NCBI GenBank assembly: GCA_933228675.1
Contig: OW121740.1
Location: forward strand, 79,838,899-79,902,898
Source: Stomorhina lunata
Lineage: Eukaryota; Arthropoda; Insecta; Diptera; Rhiniidae
Length of the DNA: 64,000 bases
Direction of reading: 5' to 3'
Both the position numbers and the translations under genes were made by a program. Below are positions 32,872-43,528 of this stretch, one piece after another (position 1 is the first letter of the stretch; every line of letters starts with the position of its first letter). The notes under the pieces are model-generated. The model was not told the DNA's origin. It saw only the letters and a program-made list of their open reading frames with translations, and did not search any database.

Positions 32872-33897
32872 ATGTACACTCTTAGAAAACGCTCAAAACC
32901 CAATATAAATTCAAACAAAAATTCAAAATCTAAAACCCGCAACAAAAATAAAATAATGTCTGCAGCCAATGATACAAGCTGCGTTGTAAGCCCAACCTTA
33001 GGAACCACATCCACTCAAACACCTGCTAATAAACGTTTACGTGATGTTTTCCAAAATTCTTTTATCGGTAATGCAGCTAAAGCTCCTCGTATTGAATCAC
33101 CTCTTAAATTAATTTCCAGTATCGATAAAAGATTTGATAAGTTTGCGGATCAAATCGAAAACATGATTGACACTAAGCTCCGTGAATTTAAAGAAGAGTT
33201 ATTAATTGATCTTGATAGGAGGTATGAACTTCTCACCAATGAATTGCAAACTGTTACTGAAAGAGTTACAGTCCTGGAAACAGTTGCCTCCGATGTAAAA
33301 TATTTACAGGATGAAATTAATAACTTAAAAAACAAAATGAAAAAACAAGAAAATTTTGCAGTATCGAATGAACTTCGTCTGAATGAAATTCCATATTCAG
33401 AAAATGAGAATCTAATGAACATCTTTTACAATATATGCAACACCATAGATACATCGGTACCAGCGATAAAATCAATATATAGGTTACAAAACCACAATAA
33501 TAAACATAAAAATAAGTCTAAAGACGCCGTTATAATTGTTAAAATGTGGTCCGTGTACGACAGAAATTTCTTTCTTAAGTCTTTGGCTGATTTTAGGAAA
33601 GCTAATAAAGGTTTCTGTTTTTGCCTACGTGATATTGGGATTAATTCAGACAACAAATTTTATGTCAACGAGAATTTAACGCAAACTAACTTCAACATTT
33701 TACGTGCTGCAATTCGACTTAAAAAGAAAAAGGTTATAAGCAGTGCATTTACTATGCATGGATTGGTCTACATCAAAAAAGAAGTTACCGACAACATAAT
33801 TCTTATTGATGAAATAAAACGCTTGTACCAGCTTTTTCCTGGCAGTGCTGAGCAAGATGCCACACCCCCCAATGTACATGGTACTTCCAACATTTAA
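32872..33897 (+). CDS. LINE ORF1 protein (RNA-binding, coiled coil)
   Basis: LINE ORF1 proteins bind the element RNA. The ATG at 32872 (MYTLRKRSKP) gives 341 residues; the frame is also open upstream, but that reading enters the LTR. The N-terminus is basic and Asn/Lys-rich. A predicted coiled coil runs through LREFKEELLIDLDRRYELLT and ERVTVLETVASDVKYLQDEI. The second half, with IIVKMWSVYDRNFFLKSL and FYVNENLT, resembles the RNA-binding part of Transposase_22/FP25K-like ORF1 proteins. The frame is intact. The LTR element lies ~110 bp upstream, in the 5' untranslated region. Confidence 0.82.
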   Translation: MYTLRKRSKPNINSNKNSKSKTRNKNKIMSAANDTSCVVSPTLGTTSTQTPANKRLRDVFQNSFIGNAAKAPRIESPLKLISSIDKRFDKFADQIENMIDTKLREFKEELLIDLDRRYELLTNELQTVTERVTVLETVASDVKYLQDEINNLKNKMKKQENFAVSNELRLNEIPYSENENLMNIFYNICNTIDTSVPAIKSIYRLQNHNNKHKNKSKDAVIIVKMWSVYDRNFFLKSLADFRKANKGFCFCLRDIGINSDNKFYVNENLTQTNFNILRAAIRLKKKKVISSAFTMHGLVYIKKEVTDNIILIDEIKRLYQLFPGSAEQDATPPNVHGTSNI

Positions 33898-34034
33898 ACT
33901 ACATAATAGTATTTATTTCTTATCGTTAATACATTTTTTACTTTTGATTAATTTTGAATCTATTCCTGAGTATGTTAGTTTCTTATTTTACGTATTTAAG
34001 TTCATAATAATTTTAGTTATTAAAACGTTTTGCG

Positions 34035-35662
34035 TTGCTTATGTCAATTCAGATGAATATAAATAATCGCCTAGGTTCCAAGGACAATGTATATAACATG
34101 CTTAGAATTTTATCCAGACAAAGGATGGGTCTAAATATAGTACATATTAACGCACAAAGTTTGAATAATAAAATGGAAGAGTTTAGATACATATTTGAAT
34201 CAAGTGACATTGATATCATATGCGTTTCAGAAACCTGGTTTTCCATGGACATTGATGATTCGATTTATCAACTGCATGGCTTTAAACTTCCGGTGTGATA
34301 GAACTGCAGTGGTTAACAATATCGAAACCAGATCTAAGGGTGGTGGAGTTGCAATTTACGTAAAGCGTGGCTTAAATTGTTCAATAAAGCTAAAAAGTAC
34401 TATCGAAAGTGCAACCGAGTACCTATTTATAGAAGTAAGAGTGAATGATAAAAAATTACTGGTGGGAAGCGTCTACAGACCCCATCGTAGCATATCTGTT
34501 GTACCGTTTATTGAGGTATTGCAAAATATTTCTGTGCAATATGATGACATTTGCATCATTGAAGATTTCAATAATAATTTACTTAGCAGTAATTCTTTAA
34601 TAGAACCTATGCTATCGCTTAATCTTATACCAGTTAATACCGAAACCCCAACACACTTTCATAAAACATCTAATAGCTTGATTGATTTGATATTTGTTAG
34701 TCATAAATCTAAAATCCTGTTGTATGATCAGCTTTCTGCGCCAGTATTTTCGAATCATGATATTCTATTCGCCACGTATGATTTCAGTATGATCAAAGAG
34801 GATACATCTTACACCTATCGTGATCTCCATAATATAAATTATATGCTTTTAGACCAGTGCTCAAATAACATTTGCTGGGATCAGATCTACACTTTCCCAG
34901 ATGTTAATGATCAGCTGCATTTTTTACAAGAAAACGTTTCTATAAAAAATCGCTTTAGCTTCCATTGTGTTGATCAATCTGATGTTATTGCTGCTATTAA
35001 AAATGTAAAATCGAATGCCGTTGGTCTTGACCAAGTAAACCCCGTTTTCTTAAAGACACTATTACCAAAATTATTGCCTTATCTTACTTTTGTTTTTAAC
35101 ACAATACTCACGAAGTCCGTATTTCCAGAAAATTGGAAGTTGTCTAAAATTATTCCAATTCCCAAACCAAACAATGATTTTCGACCCATTGCAATTTTAC
35201 CTTACTTATCAAAAATTATGGAAAATATTTTGTGCCAACAAATAAATTAATATATCTGTGAACACAGTCTTTTATCTGAAGTCCAATCTGGTTTTGTAAA
35301 GGGAAGGAGTTGCATTACTGCATTAACAAATGTGATTGAGGACATAAGAGAAAAACTTGAAAGCAATATGGTTTCGTTTCTAGTACTGTTGGATCATAGC
35401 AAAGCTTTTGATACCGTGGATCACACAATTTTAATATCAAAACTTCTGAAGCAGTGTTATTTCTCTGAAACAGCATGTAAGCTAATATCTTCATATATAA
35501 CTGGTAGGTCGCAAGTCGTACAGCTACACAACAACTGTTCTAATGCACTAAACGTAAACAGAGGTGTGCCGCAGGGGTCCATTCTTGGACCTCTTCTTTT
35601 TTGCATATACATTAACGATCTACCGGATGCAATTGAAAACAGAAGCATACATATGTACGCCG
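34035..35662 (+). pseudogene. LINE ORF2, 5' part: endonuclease and start of RT
   Basis: The endonuclease begins LNIVHINAQSLNNKMEEF and has ICVSETWF. A frameshift near 34290 separates this from KGGGVAIYVKRG and LLVGSVYRP. The usual GDFN motif reads EDFN (near 34560), a change at a conserved residue. The linker to RT is shorter than in the LINE at 53861, suggesting a deletion near 34945. RT follows with IIPIPKPNN, a TAA stop at 35248-35250, then LLDHSKAFDTVDH and GVPQGSILGPLLF. It ends in MYA, where Transib copy 2 interrupts the YADD box. Confidence 0.9.
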
Positions 35663-38600
35663 CACGGTGGTTCAGAATCAAATTTCATTGGCCAAAACCT
35701 ATATTTTTTGTTGACATAGATTTTTAAAATTTTTATACCATCAGAAAGAAAACATATCAAAACTAAGGTGGTCAAAAAATTTGGTCAAAATATCCGCTGT
35801 AGTGGGCGTGGCATGCTGCTAAAGACAAGGAATTTTGGTTAATTTAGAAATGAAAGAAAAATTGTAATTTTTGATCTCATATTAATTACGATTTCATGAA
35901 AACTATTAATGCTAATGGGCTGCAGTTTTTTTTGTTATGTTGGGTGGACTGTTGGTTTTAACAAATGGTATTTGCGCACCCTGTATAATTTGTAGTTAAG
36001 GTGTTATGTAAAAAATTTAAAATCACCATATACTCATAAAATTTCAAGTTTAGTAGTGTATAACTTTTGTAGAAACAAATGGAAACAAAAATCGAAACCA
36101 CCCAAAGAAAGCCAAGAGTGTTCCCTTTAAACCTATATATACTTTTGCACCCGCCCGGACCCGCCCGTAGATCACTTTTTTATTTTAATGAAAATACTCA
36201 GCATTTTTACAAGCAAAATTACTAGTAAATTTACTTTAGAAATCATTCACTGTCGTAAATACAAATTGCAGATAGTTATTTCAATAAGAGGAAAGTTATT
36301 AGTGGTTTAAATTTTTATTCAAATGGTTGGTATCTTAAAAAAAACTTCCCTGAATTTTTTAGGGAATTTTTCAAAGAATTTTGAAAATATTTCATTTTGC
36401 ACAGATATTTCAATTACCTGCTAAAAAATTATAGGGAAAAAACTTTTAAAATGTATTTCAGTAAAGTACAGAATGAATTTTAACAGTTAAAATTTTCCAT
36501 TTTTTAAGGAATGTTACCTAGCCTGTTACTCATCAGCGTTAAAGGGTTTTATTATACTTAAAAATTATTATAATTGGTCTTTTATGACATTAAATAAAAC
36601 TTCCTAAATTTATTCACTGCATTTTAAAAATTCCATGAACAAATTTTTAAAATATCTTTCAGTGAAATACAGGATGAATTTGAATAGGTACAATTTTCCA
36701 TTTGATTTTATGGACAGCTACCTAGGTAGAGTATAATAATATCAAAGCATGATATAAGGACAATAATTTGGAAATAAATGTTAGTTTCGAACAAGTATTC
36801 GATTTAAAAAGGTTGATAAATATTTGGAAGTTTTATTTCAAAGCCCTTTAAAAGTACATTATTTTCGGCTAAATTAAAATATGGAGACTTTCAGCTATAA
36901 AGAATTGGCCGAAGAATATTTTAAAAATAAAGATGGTGTTCTAAGCCATATTCAAACAAAACTGAATATAAATAGTCTCTACATTGAAACACAACTGGAA
37001 ATAAAAAACAAAGTATCTAATTTCGTCAAAACATTGAATAGATACTACAAGGAAATTGACTTTAGTAAAAGTAAATTTTACAAGCGCTTTGCGAATTGGT
37101 TAGAAGGTGAACTCCGTATCCAGATCATTTCAGAAACAACAAATGATGGGAGTTGTGGAAGACCACAAAAACCGTTAGATAACTGTAGCGATAGATCTAA
37201 GAGACGAAAACTGAAGAATTTTAATGAAGAAATCGGGTGTGAAAACATTAAAGATAGTTTTCTGCATAAACTTCGATCTGAAAAACAATTAGCGAAAGTG
37301 GATATCATTCAGAAAGTCCTTTCTGCTAGTCCGGTGAGAACAAAACGGGTTCTTACAAGCATTCCAACACCAAACGAGGAAAAACAGTTTACAAACGAGG
37401 AAGCACTTGCATTATTTCTGGATTTAAAGCCAACAAAACACCAGTATACTCAACTCAGATTACGTGCGATCGAAAAAGGCTTAAATTTATACCCGTCATA
37501 TCATCACATAATTGCAGCTAAAAAGGAGTGCTATCCTCCAAAGGAATCTATGAAAATCACACCAATTTCTGCACAGGTAAAACTGCAAGCTCTACTTGAT
37601 CATACAGCTGAAAGGTTGCTGCAATCACTTAAAGGAAGTGATTTAAAAAAACATGGAAACTGCAATTTAACTCTCTTTTGTAAATGGGGATGCGATGGAT
37701 CTTCAGGACAAAAACAATATAAACAATTTTTATGTGAAGATATTTCTGACACAGATATGTTCATGGTGTCATTTGTGCCATTGCGATTAATAAAAAACTT
37801 AGAAGACTCGGAACCTTCGTCCAGCACAATGCAAACAAATTTTATTTGGAAAAATCATACTCCATCGTCCACGAAGTACTGCAGACCAATAAAATTTGAA
37901 TTTAAAAAGGAAACTCATGATACCATTAAGAATGAAATAAGTGACATCAAAACTCAAATTTCAACACTAAAGCCATTAGAGTTAGAGATAGATGAACATA
38001 CTATTAAATTGAATTATCAATTAATACTTTCAATGATAGACGGAAAAACTGCCCAGGCTTTGACTGATACAAAAGCTTCATCCAGCTGTATTATATGTAA
38101 AGCAACATCAAGTCAGTTAAACCAAGAACCTACAAAGTCACTAGATAGTATTGATGCATTTGAATTTGGATTATCACCGCTACATGCGAGAATAAGATTT
38201 ATGGAACACATACTGAAAATTAGCTATGATTTGGACTTCGGATCTTCAGGATCAGTAAGAAATAATGACACCAACAAAGAGAAAAGAAAATTGAAAAAGA
38301 AACAAGTTCATGATGCATTTCTCAAACACGGGTTAATTATAGATCAACCAAAACAAGGATCAGGCAATACAAACGATGGCAATACCGCAAGAAGATTCTT
38401 TTTGGATCCCGAAACTACATCTGATATAACAGGTGTTGATATAGATCTTATTTCAAGATTTAAAACAATTACTGAAGTACTTGCGTGCAATGAACAAATT
38501 AATGCTAAAAAATTTGGTGATTATGCCAAGAAAACTGTTGCTATATATACATCCAAATACAATTATAGAAATATGTCAGCAACAGTGCACAAAGTTCTTT

Positions 38601-39176
38601 ATCATGGAGAAGATGTCATTAAGCACCATTTATTAAAAATTGGAGATTTATCAGAGGAAGCCCAGGAAAAAAGAAATAAGGATTACAGATTTTACAGAGA
38701 ACATAATACCAGAAAAACGTCACGAAGTTCTACAAATGAAGACTTATTTCACATATTATTAGCAACATCAGATCCATTCATCTCTAGCATTCGAAGTCAA
38801 TGGAAAGTAAAAAAAAAGTGGTAAAAAAGGTAAAAATACTGTAAATACCTCAACGAGAAAAGGGGCACCCTAAGGATAACAAAATATTAAATTGCTATCC
38901 AAGGACGACTTGTGGCCCAAATTTGAGCCAAATCAGTTAAGAGGAAGTGGGTCAAAAATGAGTTGGCAGATTTGAAACAAAATAAAAAAGAAAAACATCG
39001 AAAATTGAATTTCAAGCTTAAATTTCTTAAGAACCACTGTACCGATCTTAATAAAACCTACAATCGAAAATGCTACAGATGTTATCTATTGATTAAAAAA
39101 AGAACTACTAAAAAATCTTTAATAGTTAAAAAGTTACAGAGTTTTGGCCAATGAAAAACGATTCTGAACCACTGTG
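35663..39176 (+). mobile_element. Transib transposon, copy 2
   Basis: 3514 bp with ends CACGGTGGTTCAGAATC (left) and CACAGTGGTTCAGAATC (right, read inward), and a CGCCG duplication (35658-35662, 39177-39181). Removing the element and one duplication leaves an unbroken RT reading through YADD. The 5-bp GC-rich duplication and the heptamer-like ends identify Transib. Relative to copy 1 it lacks ~310 bp at the end of the gene. Confidence 0.95.
36881..38824 (+). CDS. Transib (RAG1-related) transposase, C-terminal tail lost
   Basis: Transib transposases cut at CACAGTG-type ends and are the relatives of the RAG1 recombinase core. The 647-residue frame starts METFSYKELAEEY. Key residues: Asp272 in CKWGCDGSSG, Asp387 in LSMIDGK, Glu620 in STNEDLFHIL (the RAG1 D600/D708/E962 positions). 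Zinc ligands are Cys403 and Cys406 in CIICKA, and His570 and His575 in HKVLYH, matching the RAG1 pattern. After SQWKV the frame runs into KKKW and stops, while copy 1 continues for about 35 more residues. The codons are otherwise open. Whether the shortened protein is active is unknown. Confidence 0.92.
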   Translation: METFSYKELAEEYFKNKDGVLSHIQTKLNINSLYIETQLEIKNKVSNFVKTLNRYYKEIDFSKSKFYKRFANWLEGELRIQIISETTNDGSCGRPQKPLDNCSDRSKRRKLKNFNEEIGCENIKDSFLHKLRSEKQLAKVDIIQKVLSASPVRTKRVLTSIPTPNEEKQFTNEEALALFLDLKPTKHQYTQLRLRAIEKGLNLYPSYHHIIAAKKECYPPKESMKITPISAQVKLQALLDHTAERLLQSLKGSDLKKHGNCNLTLFCKWGCDGSSGQKQYKQFLCEDISDTDMFMVSFVPLRLIKNLEDSEPSSSTMQTNFIWKNHTPSSTKYCRPIKFEFKKETHDTIKNEISDIKTQISTLKPLELEIDEHTIKLNYQLILSMIDGKTAQALTDTKASSSCIICKATSSQLNQEPTKSLDSIDAFEFGLSPLHARIRFMEHILKISYDLDFGSSGSVRNNDTNKEKRKLKKKQVHDAFLKHGLIIDQPKQGSGNTNDGNTARRFFLDPETTSDITGVDIDLISRFKTITEVLACNEQINAKKFGDYAKKTVAIYTSKYNYRNMSATVHKVLYHGEDVIKHHLLKIGDLSEEAQEKRNKDYRFYREHNTRKTSRSSTNEDLFHILLATSDPFISSIRSQWKVKKKW

Positions 39177-39981
39177 CGCCGATGATGTGCAAGTCTACTA
39201 TAGTTGTCCTATTAGCAAAATTCCCACTGGTGTTAACAACATTAACCACGATTTGGCGAAGATAAATGATTGGGCTTTGGCAAACGGTTTAAGCATAAAT
39301 CCATCCAAATCGAAATACATTTTGTTATCAAAAAACAAGGAAATCCCCAGGGACAATATAAAACTTCAAATCAAAGACAACACTCTTGAAGAAGTAAAGA
39401 CATCAAAAAATCTGGGAGTTATTTTTAACGATCAACTTACTTGGACTAACCATATCCGTTCTGTCGTTGGCAAAGTGTATGGTATGCTTCGTAACCTTTG
39501 GGCAGTCAAGAACTCAACTCCATTCAAGATACGCATGTTGCTTGCAAAAACTTATCTAATTCCAGTTTTATTATACGGCTGTGAAATTTTTTCGAATTGT
39601 GATAGCTCAGACTTTCAGAAACTTAAGGTTGCGTATAATAGCATTGCCAGATATGTATTCAACAAGGGACGCTACGATTCCATATCCAGTTTTGCTTACC
39701 AAATTAACAACATAAGCTTTTCGAATCTCCTGAAATTCAAAAGTCTAATTTTTTTACATCGAATCATTTCGTCAAACCAACCCACCTCTCTTTATAAACG
39801 AATTCAGTTTGCTAAATCTAATCGAGGAAGAAATTTGATACAGCGCAAATTTAAAAGTTCTTTATCCCAACGCCAATTCTTCGTATATACTATAAGTCTT
39901 TGGAACCTTCTTCCAAATCATATTCAAACAACAAGCAACGCAAACAAGTTCAAGTCTGAATTACTTAAATACTTTTGCTAG
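39177..39981 (+). pseudogene. LINE ORF2, 3' part: RT palm to C-terminus
   Basis: Resumes with the duplicated CGCCG and the Asp-Asp of the YADD box (DDVQVYYS). It continues through NDWALANGLSINPSKSKYIL and LGVIFNDQLTWTNHI to a stop at 39981, with the C-terminal block LWNLLPNHIQTTSNANKFKS usual in jockey/CR1-group proteins. This part has no breaks. Confidence 0.9.
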
Positions 39982-40227
39982 ACCTTTTTCTTTGACATTC
40001 CGAATTCAACAACAATCATTTTGTTTTACTAAATTTGTTATATCTTATTCTTTAATTTATGTTATTATTTTATTAATTAAATACTTATATTAAATCTTTG
40101 TATTTTGTATTATTCATCAATATCGTATAAATGTGTCAGTTTTAATTATACTCACTAGCACTATAATTTATAAGATATTCATCTTGTTGGGCTAGTTTAC
40201 AATATAAATAAATAAATAAATAAATAA
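39982..40227 (+). other. LINE 3' untranslated region and (TAAA)n tail
   Basis: AT-rich sequence ending 'tttacaatataaataaataa...'. The same tail type ends the LINE at 53861-57160. Confidence 0.8.
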
Positions 40228-40380
40228 TGCTGATAAATTAAATCACATTATAATTGCACAAAGAACTAGAGCAAAAATTTCCACACATCCATCAGACAGA
40301 TCGGAAGAACAATACATCCCATATATTATTGATGAAGTATTCATCCTAATTAGTTAACTAACTTCAGATTAATAAGTAAC
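40228..40380. repeat. Repeat R segment, right flank of the LINE
   Basis: 'aatgctgataaattaaatcacattataat' continues the R sequence broken at 24180; the joined form is seen at 22115-22145. Confidence 0.65.
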
Positions 40381-41330
40381 GGTCTTATGCTAAAAAAAAT
40401 CTTAAATATTGCTTAAAGAACACGTTAGTTACCAAATACTTTAAGGCTAACAAACGATTGTTAAAAAATAGTATCCAAAAACAGTTCTTTAACTAATGAA
40501 TACGTCAAGTCAATTTTATATGTTAATGCTGGCAACATCGTCATTCTCTCTTGTCTCTTTATAGTTAAATATACAAAACAACGAATTAATTATTCATTGT
40601 TTCCTCCGGGTAGTCGAATTTCTAAATAATGTTTTGTATGTTTTTAATATAAAATAACATTTTTCTTCTTTTCTTACTGTAAAATTATGTTTATGTTATA
40701 TAAAAGCATAAACTAAACACATTTATAATACAGTAAAATAATAAATAGACAAATTTTTACTAAGGGTTTAAGCCGATTATTTAAAAATCGAGTACTTTTA
40801 ACTCATGTTGAATATATATACATCACTATAATGTTTTTTGTAAATTTCATTGACCGATGTCTGTTTTTTGTTGAAAAGACGAATTTTTTGTTAAAAATTA
40901 GAATCTGTATTATCAATTTTTTTGAAAAGTTTGGTTTTAGTATGAAATATGTAAAATAGAGTATGAAATATCATGGAAATTATATTTCATAAATTCCCCA
41001 CCCCCGAAACCTTTTATATGATAAAAAATAGCAAATTAGAAAAAATATGATAACTAAATTTAGCAAAAATATTATTTTTTATTAGATAAGTCTGAAAACT
41101 TAGAAAATATTTAAAAAAAAGTTTAAAAGTTTTCAGAAAATATTATTTATCAAAACAATAAAATATTTAACGTAGCTTTAAATTATGTAGACAGCTACTT
41201 TAAATTATTTGATGTTAACAAAAGATTAACATCGGTTTGTTAAGCTAATAATCGTTTTAGGATAATACTTTAAGAAATTTTGCTTAACTTTAGTTTACCA
41301 ATCGTTGTTAAATTTTTTAGCATAAGACCG
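40381..41330. mobile_element. 950 bp MITE with TAA duplication
   Basis: The ends CGGTCTTATGCTAAAAAA are inverted copies, with TAA on each side (40378-40380, 41331-41333). 'gcttaaagaa' and 'ctttaagaaattttgctta' continue the inverted match inward. There is no coding frame. The 3-bp TAA suggests a Harbinger-type MITE. Confidence 0.75.
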
Positions 41331-41588
41331 TAAATCTTCAATAACTTTTCCGAATAAGCTGATATCTATCTATTCAAAAGCTTTATATTTTACGTATATA
41401 TCTAAAACTAAGAATGTATACCCTAGGGTTTGCAAAAAACCGTGAAAATGAGAAACCGCGGTTTCGGTTTTAAAACACTCAAAACCGGCCGGTTTCGGTT
41501 CGGTTTTTTAAATAAAACTATTTTAATTTAAATCTATAGTGAACTATAGATAATTTTATAAAAACCAAGTATAAGGTAAATTTATTAA

Positions 41589-42556
41589 CCCTCCGTCATG
41601 CACATGTTTCGGTAGTCACATACGTAGCGCATGTATCTGACAAGAAACACTATGTTTTTCAATACATTAATGTGAAAAAATATATATTTTTTGATAATAT
41701 TATATTGTTAGCAAGCCAAGCAGATAAGTATTTGCAATTTTGTCTTAGTACATGTACTTAGTACATACCAAAACAACTACCCAGGAAAAACACTAATGAC
41801 AAATAAAACAAGAAAAATTTAATTTTCTGTTTTATTTCGAAAAATAATTGTTTTTAAGTATGTTTCGATTAATTTCGATTCAAAAATTGGTTGTTTTATA
41901 TATTATATTATTGTGGCAATAACCAGCAGCCAAAAGATTAATTAATGCATCCAATTCCAATTAGATTAGCTACATTCCAGTTCTGGACTACAGATTTTCC
42001 ATGGCGATTAGTTTCAGAAATTGTGTATAACAAATGTTTTATGCATGAAATGTGTTGACTTATACCAGTTCCAATATTGGGTTTATTTTTATACCATAAA
42101 GTACCATCAATACTATTTGAGGGATCTTCGGCAGCATAATTGTCAATATCAAACTCTTCATTTGGTTCGATAACCAAATAATTTTTGATATCTGAGGATA
42201 AGTAATCATTTGGCATATAATTTATTCTATGATACAATAGTTCAGAGTGTAAATATAGTGCAGTTTCAGTTGATTTGAGAAAATAATCGCAAAAACATTA
42301 ATAAATTCAAAAAATATATATAATTCTTCATACAAACTACAAGTGTATCTGGCCAGATACATGCGCTACGTATGTGATGTCACACAAATTGTTTTTGTTG
42401 TTTTGTTATAATCTTTTTTTTTCATAAAACGATAGCTAACAATATTTGTAGAGGGTACCTGGAGACTCAAACAGCTAGCTGCATTATAAATTTGTTTAAA
42501 TTTGTCACTTTTAAATTCTTAAATGATCTGGCCAGATACATGCACATGACGGAGGG
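41589..42556. mobile_element. Non-autonomous piggyBac-type element
   Basis: The ends CCCTCCGTCATG and CATGACGGAGGG are inverted copies, with TTAA on both sides (41585-41588, 42557-42560). A subterminal block with 'acatacgtagcgcatgtatctg' near 41620 recurs inverted near 42350-42385, next to the palindrome GTATCTGGCCAGATAC. No transposase is recognised. Confidence 0.87.
41938..42298 (-). CDS. Unrecognised open frame inside the piggyBac-type element
   Basis: The minus strand is open for about 118 codons from near 42298 to the stop at 41938; the first ATG is at 42237 (99 residues). It reads like real coding sequence, with mixed composition and few A/T-homopolymer residues: TALYLHSELLYHRINYMPND, then an acidic stretch EPNEEFDIDNYAAEDP and SVVQNWNVANLIGIG. 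It does not match any piggyBac transposase motif I know. It could be a transposase fragment too diverged to place, or a captured host exon. Confidence 0.35.
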
Positions 42557-42946
42557 TTAAAGCTCGATTATTATTTTATACTAAAATTCAGGAAATTAAT
42601 TCAGGTTTTTTAAGGGATTTCTTAAATAAATCTTGTTTCTTTTGGAGAAAGTGCAGAGCCCCTTTAGCTTGTATAATATTTGCATCCGAGCGACAAATTG
42701 CTTCAACAGTCATTTTTAGGAACAGCAGCGAATCTTAAAAAAAAATTACAATTTCAAAGTCGATGGAAGCAAATCTAAGGTCGACAGCTTTTCTAAACTT
42801 TCATGAATGCTTTATTTTAGAAGCAGAAATCTAAGAGTAAACTTAATTCATTTTTTTATGCTTTTGATGCTTTTTAACGCTTGTTTGTAAAATATTATTA
42901 CTAACTGACGAATTATTAAAATACCGAACAGTTTTTCTTACAGCCT

Positions 42947-43330
42947 CTAGTTCAAATTTATATGGGCAATCGGTTTTAAATGATTCAAAGTTTCATCGTC
43001 GCCATCTTCAAAATTGTCTTCGCTTTCATCGGTTTCAAATTCTTCCAGATCTGGATTTATAACAAATTTTTCATAAAAAAAAACATCAACGACTGCAAGA
43101 TGAATTCCGTGTACCAACTATAACTGAAGAAGTGTTTGATTTTCAGATCCAAATTTGATATTGACTGCTGCTCCATCTATAGTACATACAATGTTTGTAT
43201 CCAGCGAAATATAAAACTCCATTAGCTTTTGTCTAATGGTATCTTGCGTTTGCTTGAAGTTACACGTTCCAAAAATACGTCTGAGTCCACATTATAAAAT
43301 ATACCGTCATATACCATCTTCCTCTTGCAC
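42947..43330 (-). pseudogene. hAT transposase remnant
   Basis: The minus strand holds IDGAAVNIKFGSENQTLLQL, then a stop codon, then VHGIHLAVVDVFFYEK, the conserved 'TDGA..m..fg.....HgiHLaVcDvl' block of hAT transposases. An acidic segment EEFETDESEDNFEDGDDET follows, and the frame ends at 42947. Further upstream fragments (around 43250-43330) are frame-broken. It is a decayed internal fragment of the enclosing hAT element. Confidence 0.75.
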
Positions 43331-43528
43331 TTGTCCATTCGTCTATTGTAAGGCAACTTTTGTTTTTTATTCTTCTGCTTTATTCCATAGACAAATTACG
43401 TGAAAATTTATGATAAGCTAATTATGAAAAATTAATACCTAAAACTGCGGTTTTTTTCTACGGTTTTTGGTTTCGGTTTTGAGGCATCAAAAACCGAGGT
43501 TTCAGTTAAAACCGAACTGCAAACCCTA

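Larger units (their letters stand above)
24181..40227 (+). mobile_element. LINE (jockey/CR1 group) split by an LTR element and a Transib element
   Basis: Without its insertions (24524-32760 and 35663-39176) the LINE is ~4.3 kb: a 5' region at 24181-24523, ORF1 at 32872, ORF2 from ~34035 to 39981, and a (TAAA)n tail ending at about 40227. Left flank 'gaccgggaatcact' and right flank 'aatgctgataaattaaatcac' are contiguous at 22110-22140, showing one insertion event with no clear target duplication. ORF2 carries a frameshift, a stop, an internal deletion and the Transib insertion. Confidence 0.85.
41424..43528. mobile_element. hAT element with piggyBac-type insertion
   Basis: The ends TAGGGTTTGCA and TGCAAACCCTA are flanked by an exact 8-bp GTATACCC (41416-41423, 43529-43536). 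Both ends are followed by repeats of AACCG / CGGTTT type. A transposase remnant lies on the minus strand at 42947-43330. A TTAA-flanked element interrupts the left half. Confidence 0.92.

Noticed and set aside
33150..33656. Minus-strand frames opposite LINE ORF1
   Set aside because: Antisense shadows of the coiled-coil coding region.
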